From Kribbella sp. VKM Ac-2569 (GTDB taxonomy: Bacteria; Actinomycetota; Actinomycetes; Propionibacteriales; Kribbellaceae): a stretch of 64,000 bases of DNA. The position numbers and the translations under genes are program-made. The notes under the pieces were generated by a model that saw nothing but the letters and a program-made list of their open reading frames with translations, made no database searches and was not told where the DNA came from. Shown here piece after piece: positions 1-8,708 of this stretch. Within the stretch, counting starts at the first letter, position 1. Each line of letters opens with the position of its first letter. Where the stretch lies: positions 1,550,001-1,614,000 of the forward strand of contig NZ_SGXJ01000001.1 in the NCBI RefSeq assembly GCF_004216905.1. The letters run 5' to 3'.

Positions 1-2
1 TC

Positions 3-1250
3 AACGCCTATGGACTGAGTTTTGCGATGCTTCTGATGACGGCCGCCGCGATCGGCGACCGTCTGGGCCGCCGCCGTACCTATGCCGCCGGTTTGGCGCT
101 TTTCACCGCCGCCTCCGTCGCGTGCGCGCTGGCCACGACGCTGCCGTTCCTGATCGCGGCCCGGGCCGTGCAGGGCATCGGTGCGGCGATGGTGATGCCG
201 TTGGCGATGAGCCTGCTCGGGGCGGCGTTCCCGCCGGAGCGGCGCGGCCAGGCGATCGGCGTGTTCAGCGGCGTGACCGGGATCGCCGTACTCGGTGGGC
301 CGCTGATCGGTGGCGCGGTCACCGAGGGATTGTCGTGGCAGTGGATTTTCTGGATCAACGTGCCGATCGGCGCGGTCGCGATCGCGTTGGTGCTGACGAA
401 GATCCCGGAGAGCACCGGCCCGGCGCGACGGCTGGACCTGGTCGGCGCGGTGCTGATCAGCCTCGCCGTACTGGGGCTGGTCTGGGGCACGGTGCGCGGT
501 GAGTCGGCCGGGTGGACGAGTACCGAAGTAGTGGGTGCTTTCGCGATCGGGATCGTGATGCTGGCGGCGTTCGCGTGGTGGGAGCGGCGGACGGACCACG
601 CGATGGTGCCGCTGGAGTTCTTCCGGAACCGGACGTTCACCGCGGCGAACTCGGCCGGGTTCTTCCTCAGCGCGGCGTTGTTCAGCGCGGTCTTCTTCCT
701 GTCGCAGTACATGCAGGCCGTGCTCGGATCGGCGCCGTTCAAGGCCGGTCTGCAACTGCTGCCGTGGACGGCGACGTTGTTCATCGTCGGCCCGATCGCC
801 GGCCGGCTGGTCGACCGCATCGGCGAGCGCCCGCTGGTCGTGATCGGTATGGCGCTGCAGACCGCCGGCATGTTCTGGGTCAGCCGCGGCGCGGACCACT
901 ACTGGGAACTGATCGTGCCGCTGGTCGTCACCGGTTGCGGGATCTCGCTCGCGATGCCCGCGGCGCAGAGCGCGGCGATGGCGGCGCTGCCCCGGGACGC
1001 CGTCGGGATCGCGTCCGGGATCTACAGCATGAACCGGCAGATCGGCGGCGCGGCCGGGGTCGCGGTCCTCGGCTCGGTCTTCACGGCGGCCGGCGGCTAC
1101 ACCGGCCACGGCTTCGGCCGGGCGCTCGCGGGATGCGGCGTACTGTCGTTGCTCGGGGCCGTCTCGGGCCTGGCGATCGCGGCGCGCCGCCGTAGCGGTG
1201 ATCGTAGGGGCGATGTCGTGGTGGCGAAGGAGGCGGAACGAGTCCGATGA
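3..1250 (+). CDS. MFS efflux transporter, DHA2-like (5' end cut by window)
   Basis: The frame is open to the first base of the window, so the N-terminus is missing; 415 residues are visible. They contain about a dozen hydrophobic helices, the cytoplasmic loop GDRLGRRR near the visible start (motif A) and helices RAVQGIGAAMV and GPLIGG, which resemble motifs B and C of drug/proton antiporters of the EmrB/QacA (DHA2) group. The protein should sit in the cytoplasmic membrane and export small molecules; the substrate cannot be read. Its stop overlaps the start of the sigma factor gene (ATGA), so the two are probably translated together. Family is firm, substrate unknown. Confidence 0.9.
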   Translation, partial: NAYGLSFAMLLMTAAAIGDRLGRRRTYAAGLALFTAASVACALATTLPFLIAARAVQGIGAAMVMPLAMSLLGAAFPPERRGQAIGVFSGVTGIAVLGGPLIGGAVTEGLSWQWIFWINVPIGAVAIALVLTKIPESTGPARRLDLVGAVLISLAVLGLVWGTVRGESAGWTSTEVVGAFAIGIVMLAAFAWWERRTDHAMVPLEFFRNRTFTAANSAGFFLSAALFSAVFFLSQYMQAVLGSAPFKAGLQLLPWTATLFIVGPIAGRLVDRIGERPLVVIGMALQTAGMFWVSRGADHYWELIVPLVVTGCGISLAMPAAQSAAMAALPRDAVGIASGIYSMNRQIGGAAGVAVLGSVFTAAGGYTGHGFGRALAGCGVLSLLGAVSGLAIAARRRSGDRRGDVVVAKEAERVR

Positions 1251-2197
1251 ATCTCGAGGAGGAGTTCGCGCAGCATCGGGGCGAGTTGGTCGCGCACTGC
1301 TACCGGATGCTCGGCTCGTTGCACGACGCCGAGGACGCGGTCCAGGAGACGTACCTGCGCGCCTGGCGTGGTCACGCGGACTTCGAGCACCGTTCGTCGG
1401 TCCGGACCTGGCTGTACCGGATCGCCACGAACGTGTGCGTGAACCTCCTGCAGCACAGCAGCCGCCGAGTCATCCCGTCGGCGCTGGGTGCCCCGGGCAA
1501 CGATCCCGACGAACTGCACGCCCAGGCGCTGGAGGTGCCGTGGCTGGAGCCGTTCCCGGATCAGCTGCTCGGGGCCGACCCGGCCACGGTGGTCGGTGAT
1601 CGCGCGAGCCTGCGACTGGCGATGGTCGCCGCGATGCAGCACCTTCCGCCGCGGCAACGCGCCGTACTGATCCTGCGCGAGGTGCTCACGTGGCCCGCCG
1701 CGGACGTCGCCTCGTTGCTCGACACAACAACCGCAGCGGTGAACAGTTCACTGCAGCGCGCACGTGCCGAGCTCGCCCGGTTGCGGCCGCGGGAGGACGA
1801 GTTGAGCGAGCCGCACGAACCGTTGCGGCGGGCGTTGCTCGACCAGTTCCAAGCCGCGATGGAGAGCAAGGATCTCGTCGTACTGGAAGGGCTGTTCAGC
1901 GCGGATGCGCGGTGGGAGATGCCGCCGATCCCGACGTGGTTCAGCGGGCGTTCCGACGTACTGCGGTTGCTCGACGCGAAGCTGCGCCCGGGTCCGGGAC
2001 AACGGGTCCTGGTCGAGACGTCGGCGAACGGCCAAGCGGCCTTCGCGCTCTACATCCGCGGCACGGACGACCTGTTCCACGCGCACTCGATCAAGGTGCT
2101 GACGTGCACCAAGGACGCGATCTCGGCCGTGCTCGCGTTCCACCAACCTGCTTTGTTCCCAGCCTTCGGGCTGCCCCTGATCCATGGGAGATCTTGA
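1247..2197 (+). CDS. ECF sigma factor with C-terminal SnoaL-like domain (SigG-like)
   Basis: This 316-residue protein has an ECF region 2 at about residues 8-75 (CYRMLGSLHDAEDAVQETYL, then RTWLYRIATNVCVN), region 4 at about 125-180 (LPPRQRAVLILREVL, with the helix-turn-helix around WPAADVASLLDTTTAAVNS), and a C-terminal alpha+beta SnoaL-like domain (about 195-310). The long C-terminal domain marks the SigG/SigJ type of ECF factors, where it modulates activity instead of a membrane anti-sigma factor. Such sigma factors direct RNA polymerase to stress promoters. It overlaps both neighbours (ATGA with the transporter, TGATG with the downstream enzyme), giving a coupled operon. No anti-sigma gene is adjacent, as expected for this type. 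Confidence 0.9.
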   Translation: MNLEEEFAQHRGELVAHCYRMLGSLHDAEDAVQETYLRAWRGHADFEHRSSVRTWLYRIATNVCVNLLQHSSRRVIPSALGAPGNDPDELHAQALEVPWLEPFPDQLLGADPATVVGDRASLRLAMVAAMQHLPPRQRAVLILREVLTWPAADVASLLDTTTAAVNSSLQRARAELARLRPREDELSEPHEPLRRALLDQFQAAMESKDLVVLEGLFSADARWEMPPIPTWFSGRSDVLRLLDAKLRPGPGQRVLVETSANGQAAFALYIRGTDDLFHAHSIKVLTCTKDAISAVLAFHQPALFPAFGLPLIHGRS

Positions 2198-2952
2198 TGT
2201 CATTGGCAACCACTCTGCGGGGACTGCATGTCCCCGGCACGCCCCTCGTCGTACCGAATGCGTGGGACGCCGCCTCGGCCCGGATGGTCGAGGCGGCCGG
2301 CTTCGCAGCGGTCGCGACCAGCAGCAACGCGACGGCCGCGGTTCTCGGGTACGACGACGGCGAGCACGCGCCCGTTGACGACGTACTGGCCGGTGCGGCG
2401 CGGATCGCGCAGTCGGTGTCCGTCCCGGTCACGGTCGACTTCGAACGCGGGTACCGGCTGGCTCCGAGTGAACTCGTGGAACGCTTCCTCGCGACCGGGG
2501 CCGTGGGACTCAACCTGGAGGACTCCGACCCGGCGACCGGGTCGATGATCGACGTTGGTGAGCAGGCGGACTTCCTGGCCGCGGTCCGTGCCGCGGCCGG
2601 TGACGCGCTGGTGATCAACGCGCGGATCGACGCGTTCATCCGCAAGGCCGGTACGGCCGACCAACAACTGGCAACCGCCCTCGACCGCGGGAACCGCTAC
2701 CTGGCCGCCGGCGCCGACTGCGTGTACCCGATCGGCGTCGGCGACCTGGACCTGATCTGCACGCTCACCACGCAGCTCGACGGCCCGGTGAACGCCGGCT
2801 ACGGGCAGGGCGCGAACTCGGTCGCGGACTACGCGGCACGCGGCGTGGCTCGGGTCACCTTCGGCCCGATGTTCCAGCGGCACCTGTACGCGAAGTTCGC
2901 CGACGCGCTCCTGCCCGCGATCGCCGCGGACCACAATCCGTTCACTGCATGA
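2197..2952 (+). CDS. Isocitrate lyase/PEP mutase family protein
   Basis: The 251-residue protein begins at the ATG that overlaps the sigma factor stop (TGATG); a longer in-frame extension upstream only shadows the sigma gene. It opens with PLVVPNAWDAASARMVEAAGF, carries TVDFERGY in place of the metal-binding strand of the family, and GAVGLNLEDSD, all typical of the TIM-barrel phosphoenolpyruvate mutase/isocitrate lyase superfamily (oxaloacetate decarboxylase-like members). It lacks the KKCGH loop of true isocitrate lyases. The likely chemistry is C-C or P-C bond cleavage or formation on a 2-oxo acid, but the substrate is unknown. It ends 11 bases inside the convergent amidase gene. Confidence 0.85.
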   Translation: MSLATTLRGLHVPGTPLVVPNAWDAASARMVEAAGFAAVATSSNATAAVLGYDDGEHAPVDDVLAGAARIAQSVSVPVTVDFERGYRLAPSELVERFLATGAVGLNLEDSDPATGSMIDVGEQADFLAAVRAAAGDALVINARIDAFIRKAGTADQQLATALDRGNRYLAAGADCVYPIGVGDLDLICTLTTQLDGPVNAGYGQGANSVADYAARGVARVTFGPMFQRHLYAKFADALLPAIAADHNPFTA

Positions 2953-4537
2953 GATCGGGGACTTCCTCGGCGTGGATTCGGCCGCGGTCCTGCGCTTCGG
3001 CAGACCGTAGAGCGGCGGGGGCTGCGGTCGGATCCGCGGGGCGGCGATGGTGCCAGTCGGTGACGGCCTGGTAGGCGGCGGCGACGGAGAGAAGGCGGTC
3101 CTCGCCGAACGGCTTGCCGCCCAGGATCGTGCCGATCGGTACGCCGTTCGCGGTGAACCCGATCGGCAGGGCCAACTCGGGAAGTCCGAGCGCGTCGAAC
3201 GGTGTCGGGGACGTCTGCACCACCATGTCGCACTGCTCAAAGAGGTCCTCGAGGACCCGCTCCAGCAGGACCACCTTGGCGCGCTGGCCGATCAGGAACT
3301 CGTTGGCTCCCAGCAATGCGCCCTGCAACCAGCCGGTCACGGACACACCGAAGCCGCGGAGGTTCGACTGCAGCATCGGAAGGAACGGCTCACTCCGCTC
3401 GGGGAGCCGGACACTGTTGAAGGCTGCGTTGGTGAGCAAATCCCACTCGTCCGGCATGGTCACGTCGACGACTGACAGTCCCTCGATCCCCGCGAGGACA
3501 TCGAGTGCCGTCGTACGGGCGGCGGCGGACTCCGACGTACCGCTGGTGAACCCGGGGATCACGCCGATCCGGGTCCGCCAGCGAGCCCGTCCCGGTCGCA
3601 CCGGTGTCGCGGCCGTCATGAGATCGGGCACCGGCGGAAGCCCTTGTGTTCTTGGGTCTTCCGGGTCCTCGCCCGCCATCGCGGTCAGCATGATCGCGGC
3701 GTCCATCGCGTCACGCGCGAGCGGGCCGGGGTGGTCGCGGGTGTAGCTCAGCGGCACGATGCCGTGCAGCGACACTCGACCCATGGTGGGCTTCAGTCCG
3801 GTCAGGTTCTGGGCGTTCGACGGTGCGGTGATCGACCCGCCGGTCTGCGTCCCGACCGCCGACGTCGCGAGTCGGGCTGCGACCGCGGTCGCCGATCCGG
3901 ATGACGAGCCGCCTGGGTCCGTGGTGGGATCGTTCGGCGTCCAGGCGTTCACGGTGGTGATCCGGCCGTCCGGCGTCGTCGCCCGAGTGGTTGCCAGCGG
4001 CCCCATCTGGGTCTTGCCGAGGACGATCCCGCCGGCCGCGGTCAGCCGTCGTACGGCGGTCGCGTCGAAGGGCGGCACGAAGTCGGCGAACAGGTACGAG
4101 TTCGCGGTCGTGGTCACACCCCGCGTGTAGTAGTTGTCCTTGATCGCCAGCGGGATGCCGTGCAGCGCACCACCGCGGGTCCGGCCGAGCGCACGGGCAC
4201 GTTTGAGCGCCTCGTCGGCGAGCACCAGGTTGAACGCCTGGTACGCCGAGTCGAACTCGGTGATCCGTGCCAGATGAGCCTCCACCAACTGTTCGGGCTT
4301 CAGCTTGCCCTTGCGGATCAGCGTGGCGGCTTCGGCGATGGTGAGCTCGCTGACGTCCACCGATCTCGCCGGTACGTCGACCAAACCCGCCGTACCCGTC
4401 GACGCTGTGGACGCGGGGGCTGCGTGCGCGACGGCCGGTAGCGCTACCGAGCCGACCGCGGTGGCGGCGGCCAGTGCGCTTGCGCGGTGGAGGAACGATC
4501 GCCGATCGACCTGGCTGTCCTGCGGCTCGCTCATCAT
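2942..4537 (-). CDS. Exported amidase (amidase signature family)
   Basis: This 531-residue protein starts with a twin-arginine signal (DRRSFLHRASA, residues 11-21, then an Ala-rich stretch to about 40), so it is probably folded in the cytoplasm and exported by Tat. The amidase signature triad can be placed: Lys133 in GIPLAIKDNYYTRG, cis-Ser211 in DPGGSSSGSA and nucleophile Ser235 in GTQTGGSITAPS, with spacings usual for the family. It should hydrolyse a carboxamide; the substrate is not predictable. The start codon overlaps the stop of the small gene upstream, so the two are coupled. The 3' end overlaps the convergent PEP mutase-like gene by 11 bases. Confidence 0.9.
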   Translation of the reverse strand: MMSEPQDSQVDRRSFLHRASALAAATAVGSVALPAVAHAAPASTASTGTAGLVDVPARSVDVSELTIAEAATLIRKGKLKPEQLVEAHLARITEFDSAYQAFNLVLADEALKRARALGRTRGGALHGIPLAIKDNYYTRGVTTTANSYLFADFVPPFDATAVRRLTAAGGIVLGKTQMGPLATTRATTPDGRITTVNAWTPNDPTTDPGGSSSGSATAVAARLATSAVGTQTGGSITAPSNAQNLTGLKPTMGRVSLHGIVPLSYTRDHPGPLARDAMDAAIMLTAMAGEDPEDPRTQGLPPVPDLMTAATPVRPGRARWRTRIGVIPGFTSGTSESAAARTTALDVLAGIEGLSVVDVTMPDEWDLLTNAAFNSVRLPERSEPFLPMLQSNLRGFGVSVTGWLQGALLGANEFLIGQRAKVVLLERVLEDLFEQCDMVVQTSPTPFDALGLPELALPIGFTANGVPIGTILGGKPFGEDRLLSVAAAYQAVTDWHHRRPADPTAAPAALRSAEAQDRGRIHAEEVPDLMQ

Positions 4538-4812
4538 GCCTCCCGGGCGACGTCGATGGACGGGTACAGCTTCGGCGGAGCGGCCTGCTGAGCGAGCCGG
4601 GCGTCCGCGGCGAACGTGTACGAGCTCAACGGCAACACCGTCGTACGCATGAAGCCGCGCAGGCTGGCGAGCACCGAGTCGCGGCCCGGGCTCCCGGTGT
4701 CCGGATCCGGCGCGCTCCCGGCCGGCAACTGTTCGAGATCGATTCCGATGGAAGCCAGACGCGCCCTGATCATCACGTCCAGTTCGGCGTCGGTGGGCTG
4801 ACTGAGACTCAC
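4534..4812 (-). CDS. Small hypothetical protein coupled to amidase
   Basis: This 92-residue protein starts at GTG with a strong Shine-Dalgarno sequence (GGGAGGGG, about 4 bases upstream). It has no signal peptide or membrane segment and ends in a segment containing PPKLYPSIDVAREA. I do not recognise the family. Its stop overlaps the amidase start (ATGATG), so both are expressed from one message and the small protein is translated first. That arrangement, a cytoplasmic small protein directly before a Tat-exported enzyme, could mean a folding or export partner, but nothing in the sequence proves this. Confidence 0.7.
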   Translation of the reverse strand: MSLSQPTDAELDVMIRARLASIGIDLEQLPAGSAPDPDTGSPGRDSVLASLRGFMRTTVLPLSSYTFAADARLAQQAAPPKLYPSIDVAREA

Positions 4813-4914
4813 GAGTCCCCTCCCGGTCGTGGCGGCAACCTGTCAGCCTGTTATGTCATCTTCAACTACTCCGCAGGTTTCGTGGGGATCACCACCAGAT
4901 TGCGGCGCCCGGTG

Positions 4915-4939
4915 GTGTGGGATCGGATCGATCGGGTAC
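4915..4939 (+). promoter_or_regulatory. SigB-type stress promoter before the MT0933-type gene
   Basis: GTGT (4915-4918), a 15-base spacer and GGGTAC (4934-4939) match the GNNT-N14-16-GGGTAY pattern known for SigB of Streptomyces. It lies 50 bases before the ATG. A SigB/SigF-type sigma gene is in this window at 47.7-48.5 kb. Confidence 0.55.
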
Positions 4940-4988
4940 TGACGGTTCGGTAGTAGAAGGCAACCATCGAGAGAACGGGGAAACCACG

Positions 4989-5204
4989 ATGGGCATGTTC
5001 GACAACATGAAGGACAAGGCCGGCGATCTGGTCGACGAGCACGGCGACAAGGTCGACGAGGGCCTGGACAAGGCCGGCGAGTTCGCGGACGAGAAGACCG
5101 GCGGCAAGTACGGCGACAAGATCGACCAGGGCACGGACATGGCCAAGGACCAGCTGGACGGTCTCGACGGCCAGAACGACGACATCCCGGACAACCAGTC
5201 CTGA
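4989..5204 (+). CDS. MT0933/Rv0909-type antitoxin-like small protein
   Basis: The 71-residue protein starts at ATG 4989 with GGGG about seven bases upstream. It is made of charged, repeated helices (MGMFDNMKDKAGDLVDEHGD, DKVDEGLDKAGEFADEKTGG, KYGDKIDQGTD) and has no Cys, no membrane segment and a disordered acidic tail. This composition matches the MT0933/Rv0909 family, described in Mycobacterium tuberculosis as the antitoxin of an SRPBCC-fold toxin (Rv0910). No toxin gene is next to it here. With a SigB-type promoter upstream and a hairpin terminator downstream, it looks like a single-gene stress transcript, so the antitoxin role is doubtful and a CsbD-like stress role is equally possible. 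Confidence 0.8.
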   Translation: MGMFDNMKDKAGDLVDEHGDKVDEGLDKAGEFADEKTGGKYGDKIDQGTDMAKDQLDGLDGQNDDIPDNQS

Positions 5205-5525
5205 GCCAGTCCTGAGTCGAGCCCACCTGAGGCGGCCGCGGACCTCACCGCGGCCGCCCAGGGGTCGGCCTGCTCAGCGCCCGGGAACGCTTTACCAGTT
5301 GGTCGATGCTGCGCGCAACAAGTTCCCTGTGGGCCCGCTGAGGGCCGGCTGAGAGTTCAGATGAATGCTGCCGGCGACCACGCGGTCGCTGGTGGTCAGA
5401 AACGCTCACAGGGCTACGTCTCACGCGCTGCAGGACGTACTCTCTGGTTCAAGGGGTGGGTTTGGGTCTGCAGGGGGGAACTGCATGATGCTGGATTTTT
5501 GCCTGCGCTCGGGGACGGTCAGCCG
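5205..5525. other. Intergenic region, 321 bases
   Basis: Apart from the hairpin at 5231-5258 I see no gene or RNA. An in-frame extension of the downstream SDR to 5361 lacks a ribosome site and adds residues not found in that family, so it is probably untranslated leader. Confidence 0.5.
5231..5258 (+). terminator. Hairpin terminator after MT0933-type gene
   Basis: A perfect 11-bp stem (GGCGGCCGCGG and its complement) with a six-base loop (ACCTCA) lies 27 bases after the stop. It has no T-run, the common form in high-GC actinobacteria. Confidence 0.7.
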
Positions 5526-6263
5526 ATGACGCCACTGCGGCGGATTCTGGTCTGGATCTCTGGTGCGTCGGCGGGACTGGGGGCTGCGCTGGCGGCGACG
5601 ATCCCGTTCGAGAGCGTGGAACTGATCGATATCTCGCGTCGCGGCGGTACGCCGGGCACGCAACACGTCGCGGTGGATCTCGCCGACCCGGAGTCGTGGC
5701 CGGTAGTCGAAAAGGACTTCCGGCAACGAATCGAGGCCGGCGATCCGCAACTGGTGGTGTTCATCCACAACGCCGGGACGCTGACACCGCTCGGCTCAGC
5801 GGATCACGTCGACACCGAGCAGTACACGCGCAACGTGCTGCTGAACTCGGCGGCCGCACAGGTGCTCGGGCAGTCGTTCCTCAGCGCGGTGTCCGGACGG
5901 GACTGCGAGCAGCACCTGATCATGGTGTCGTCCGGCGCAGCGAGCCGACCGCACGAAGGCGAATCCAGCTACTGCGCGGGCAAGGCAGCGATCGACCAGT
6001 GGGTGCGCACCGTCGGGCTGGAACAGCAGCGCCGAAGTCCCGGCTGCCGGGTCATCTCCGTGTCACCTGGCTCGGTCGACACCGACATGCAAGCCGAGTT
6101 ACGAGCGGCCAGCCCCGACGAGGTGCCGGTGTCGGCCCGCTTCCGCGAAATGCAGGCCCTCGGCCACCTCGCGAAGCCCGAGACCGTGGCGCGGACGATC
6201 TGGTCACTGCTCGACCGCGATCTCCCCAGCGGAACCGTGCTGCACGTCCGCGACGTGACCTGA
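5526..6263 (+). CDS. Short-chain dehydrogenase/reductase
   Basis: The 245-residue protein is a classical-size SDR. The N-terminal Rossmann motif is SGASAGLG (family form TGxxxGxG), the structural motif is HNAG, and the catalytic Tyr-Lys pair is in SSYCAGKAA, with the catalytic Ser in VSSGAAS about a dozen residues earlier. The sequence after the catalytic site (VISVSPGSVDTDMQ) is also typical. It resembles sepiapterin-reductase-like SDRs. It should oxidise or reduce an alcohol/carbonyl with NAD(P)(H) in the cytoplasm; the substrate is unknown. I chose ATG 5526 because the SDR beta strand starts six residues later. It converges on the fucosidase gene and has no operon partner. Confidence 0.85.
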   Translation: MTPLRRILVWISGASAGLGAALAATIPFESVELIDISRRGGTPGTQHVAVDLADPESWPVVEKDFRQRIEAGDPQLVVFIHNAGTLTPLGSADHVDTEQYTRNVLLNSAAAQVLGQSFLSAVSGRDCEQHLIMVSSGAASRPHEGESSYCAGKAAIDQWVRTVGLEQQRRSPGCRVISVSPGSVDTDMQAELRAASPDEVPVSARFREMQALGHLAKPETVARTIWSLLDRDLPSGTVLHVRDVT

Positions 6264-6274
6264 AGTGCGGGCAC

Positions 6275-8611
6275 TCATCCGCTGATTGTCCAGGTGCGTG
6301 AGACCCCGGCGGCGAGAGACACCTCCTCGCGCTGCTCCCGGTGCCGGAGTACGACGGTGGTGTCCCGGTCGGCCGTGAGTACGGCGTTGGCCGCATCCGG
6401 GGACCAGGTGAGGTCAACACGGACACCGCCGCGGGCGCGGAGACCTGTGATCGAGCCCTCCGGCCACGCGTCCGGGAGCGCGGGGAAGATCTCGAGTTCT
6501 CCGGTGTGGCTCTGCAGCAGCATCTCGGCGATCCCGGCGGTCGCACCGAAGTTGCCGTCGATCTGGAACGGCGGGTGCGCGCAGAACAGGTTCGGGTACA
6601 GACCGGAGCCATCGCCGACGTAATCGGTGCCGGAGTCTGCGGCCGGGGTGAGCAGTTCGCGGACCAGGCGGTGGGCGGCGGCACCGTCGCGGAGCCTTGC
6701 CCACAACGAGATTCGCCAGGCCAGTGACCAGCCGGTGCTCTTGTCGCCACGCAACTCCAGGGTGCGGGTGGCGGCCGCTGCGAGTTCCGGCGTACCGTCC
6801 GGGGTGATCTGGTCGCCGGGGTGCAGGCCGATCAGGTGGGACGTGTGGCGGTGCTGCGGCTCGGCCTCGGGCAGGTCGGCCAGCCACTCCTGTAGTTGCC
6901 CTTGGCTACCGATCTTGGGGTCGGGGATCCGCTTGCGGGCTTCCGTCAGGTCGTCGATCAGCGGGTCCGTGAGGCCGAGCTCGGCGGCGGTCTGCGCGCA
7001 GCGGTCGAACAAGTCGGCGATCAGCGACAGGTCCATCGTCGACGAGGTTGTGACCGAGGCCAGCTTGCCGTCTTCGGCGACGTACTCGTTCTCCGGTGAG
7101 GTGGAGGGGGCGGTGCCGAGGGTGCCGTCCGGGAGTTCGACCAGCCAGTCCCGTGCGAATTCGGCGGCGCCTCGGAGGGTCGGCCAGACGTCGTTCAGGT
7201 ACTCGCGGTCGCCGGTGAACGCGTAGTGGTCCCAGAGGTGACGGCACAGCCAGACGCCGGCCATCGGCCAGTTCGACCACTTCGGATTGCCGTCGACAGG
7301 CGCGGTCCAGCACCAGGCGTCGGCGTTGTGATGAGCGGTCCAGCCTTTGGCGCCGTACAGGTGTTCGGCGGTACGGCGGCCTGCTACGGCGAGGTGTTCG
7401 ACGTAGTCGAGGAGGGGTTGGTGGCACTCGGAGAGGGACGTGGTCTCGGCGGGCCAGTAGTTCATCTCGGTGTTGATGTTGACCGTGTAGTTGCTGCTCC
7501 ACGGCGGCTGCAGGTGCTCGTTCCAGATCCCTTGCAGGTTGGTCGGCAAGCCACCGGGGCGGGAGCTGGAGATCATCAGGTAGCGCCCGAAGTTGTAGAT
7601 CAGCGCAGCCAGCCCGGGATCATCCCCCGCCTCCACAAGCCGCCGATCGGTCGTCAGCTCCTTTGCCGAAGGAAGCACGAGCACAGAACGACGGAACAGC
7701 CCTTGGTAATCGCGGACATGCTCATCCCGCAGCACCGTGGCTGCCTGAGCAAGGGCGGTGCTGACTGCGGTGTCGGCTGTCTGTTGGCACTCGTCTGCGG
7801 TGCGCGTGGGGGCGGTGTGTGGGTCTTCGTAGCCGGTGGCTGTGGAGAGGACCACCAGGAGTTCCGTGGTGTTGCTGACGGTCAGTTGGTCGTCCGTGGG
7901 CGTGAGCGTGCCGTCGGTGTGCGCACGCAGTACGACGGCTGCGTTCATCCCGCGGTCGTCCCCGTCGGAGTACTGGATCGGCTCGGCGACGTTCCCGTGG
8001 AGCGGGGCGACCGACGACGGACAGGTGGCTAGCAGCGCTAGGCCGTTGTCGCCGAGGGTCTGCGTGGTCGCGCGGAGCTTCGAGGTGAGGCTGAGCGTCA
8101 CCGTCAGCGGCTGCGAGGCGCCCAGACGTAGGACCAATGCCTGCGCCGGCGCACTGACGAAGACCTCCTGCCAGACCTCGACACCGCCCACCTCGTACTC
8201 GGCGCGGGCGAGCGCGGTGTCCAGGTCGAGCCGGCGACGGTAGTTCGTGACCGCACCGGCGGACTCGAAGTCCAGCAGCAGGTCGCCGAGCGGGAGATAG
8301 GCCTGTGAGTGACCGCTGTGAAACCCGTGGGCAAGCTCCTCGGCCGCGCGCACATCACCCGCCGCCAGCGCCGCCCGCACCTGCTCAACCGCACCCGCCC
8401 CAACCTCGCCGGTTGGAGTCTCGAGGCGGCGGGTTGTTGCGGGGCTGCCGGACCAGCAGGTTTCGTCGTTCAGGGCGATCCGGTCCTGCGTGGTGCCGCC
8501 GAACCACATCGCGCCGATCCGGCCGTTGCCCAGCGGGAGCGCCGCCAGCCAGTCCGCCGCGGGAGCGTCGTACGTCAACTCGGTGGCGGCCGCAGTCATC
8601 CGATCTCTCAT
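6275..8611 (-). CDS. GH95 alpha-L-fucosidase
   Basis: This 778-residue protein has the full GH95 architecture: N-terminal beta domain beginning APAADWLAALPLGNGRIGAM, then the (alpha/alpha)6 barrel. Residues equivalent to the catalytic set of the family are visible: two Asn in YTVNINTEMNYW, Glu in TSPENEYV and Asp in QIDGNFGATAGIAE. GH95 enzymes invert alpha-1,2-fucosidic (some alpha-L-galactosidic) bonds, so plant xyloglucan or rhamnogalacturonan side chains are plausible substrates. There is no signal peptide, which implies action on imported oligosaccharides. I chose ATG 8611 because GGGGGAGGA stands eight bases upstream; an in-frame start at 8635 precedes that site. Confidence 0.92.
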   Translation of the reverse strand: MRDRMTAAATELTYDAPAADWLAALPLGNGRIGAMWFGGTTQDRIALNDETCWSGSPATTRRLETPTGEVGAGAVEQVRAALAAGDVRAAEELAHGFHSGHSQAYLPLGDLLLDFESAGAVTNYRRRLDLDTALARAEYEVGGVEVWQEVFVSAPAQALVLRLGASQPLTVTLSLTSKLRATTQTLGDNGLALLATCPSSVAPLHGNVAEPIQYSDGDDRGMNAAVVLRAHTDGTLTPTDDQLTVSNTTELLVVLSTATGYEDPHTAPTRTADECQQTADTAVSTALAQAATVLRDEHVRDYQGLFRRSVLVLPSAKELTTDRRLVEAGDDPGLAALIYNFGRYLMISSSRPGGLPTNLQGIWNEHLQPPWSSNYTVNINTEMNYWPAETTSLSECHQPLLDYVEHLAVAGRRTAEHLYGAKGWTAHHNADAWCWTAPVDGNPKWSNWPMAGVWLCRHLWDHYAFTGDREYLNDVWPTLRGAAEFARDWLVELPDGTLGTAPSTSPENEYVAEDGKLASVTTSSTMDLSLIADLFDRCAQTAAELGLTDPLIDDLTEARKRIPDPKIGSQGQLQEWLADLPEAEPQHRHTSHLIGLHPGDQITPDGTPELAAAATRTLELRGDKSTGWSLAWRISLWARLRDGAAAHRLVRELLTPAADSGTDYVGDGSGLYPNLFCAHPPFQIDGNFGATAGIAEMLLQSHTGELEIFPALPDAWPEGSITGLRARGGVRVDLTWSPDAANAVLTADRDTTVVLRHREQREEVSLAAGVSRTWTISG

Positions 8612-8708
8612 GGCGCGATCCTCCCCCGCCCACACACCGTCCCGCGACCGGGGGTCCGACTACTGGTCACCCCAACGGCCTGGCGGTCCGGGTCAGGCGC
8701 GGGTCGGG

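Noticed and set aside
80..871. Long open frames antisense to real genes throughout the window
   Set aside because: They arise from high GC content, lack ribosome sites and family patterns, and the opposite frames have clear domains.
5448..5470. GGTTCAAGG stretch resembling a tRNA T-loop
   Set aside because: No cloverleaf or acceptor stem can be drawn around it.
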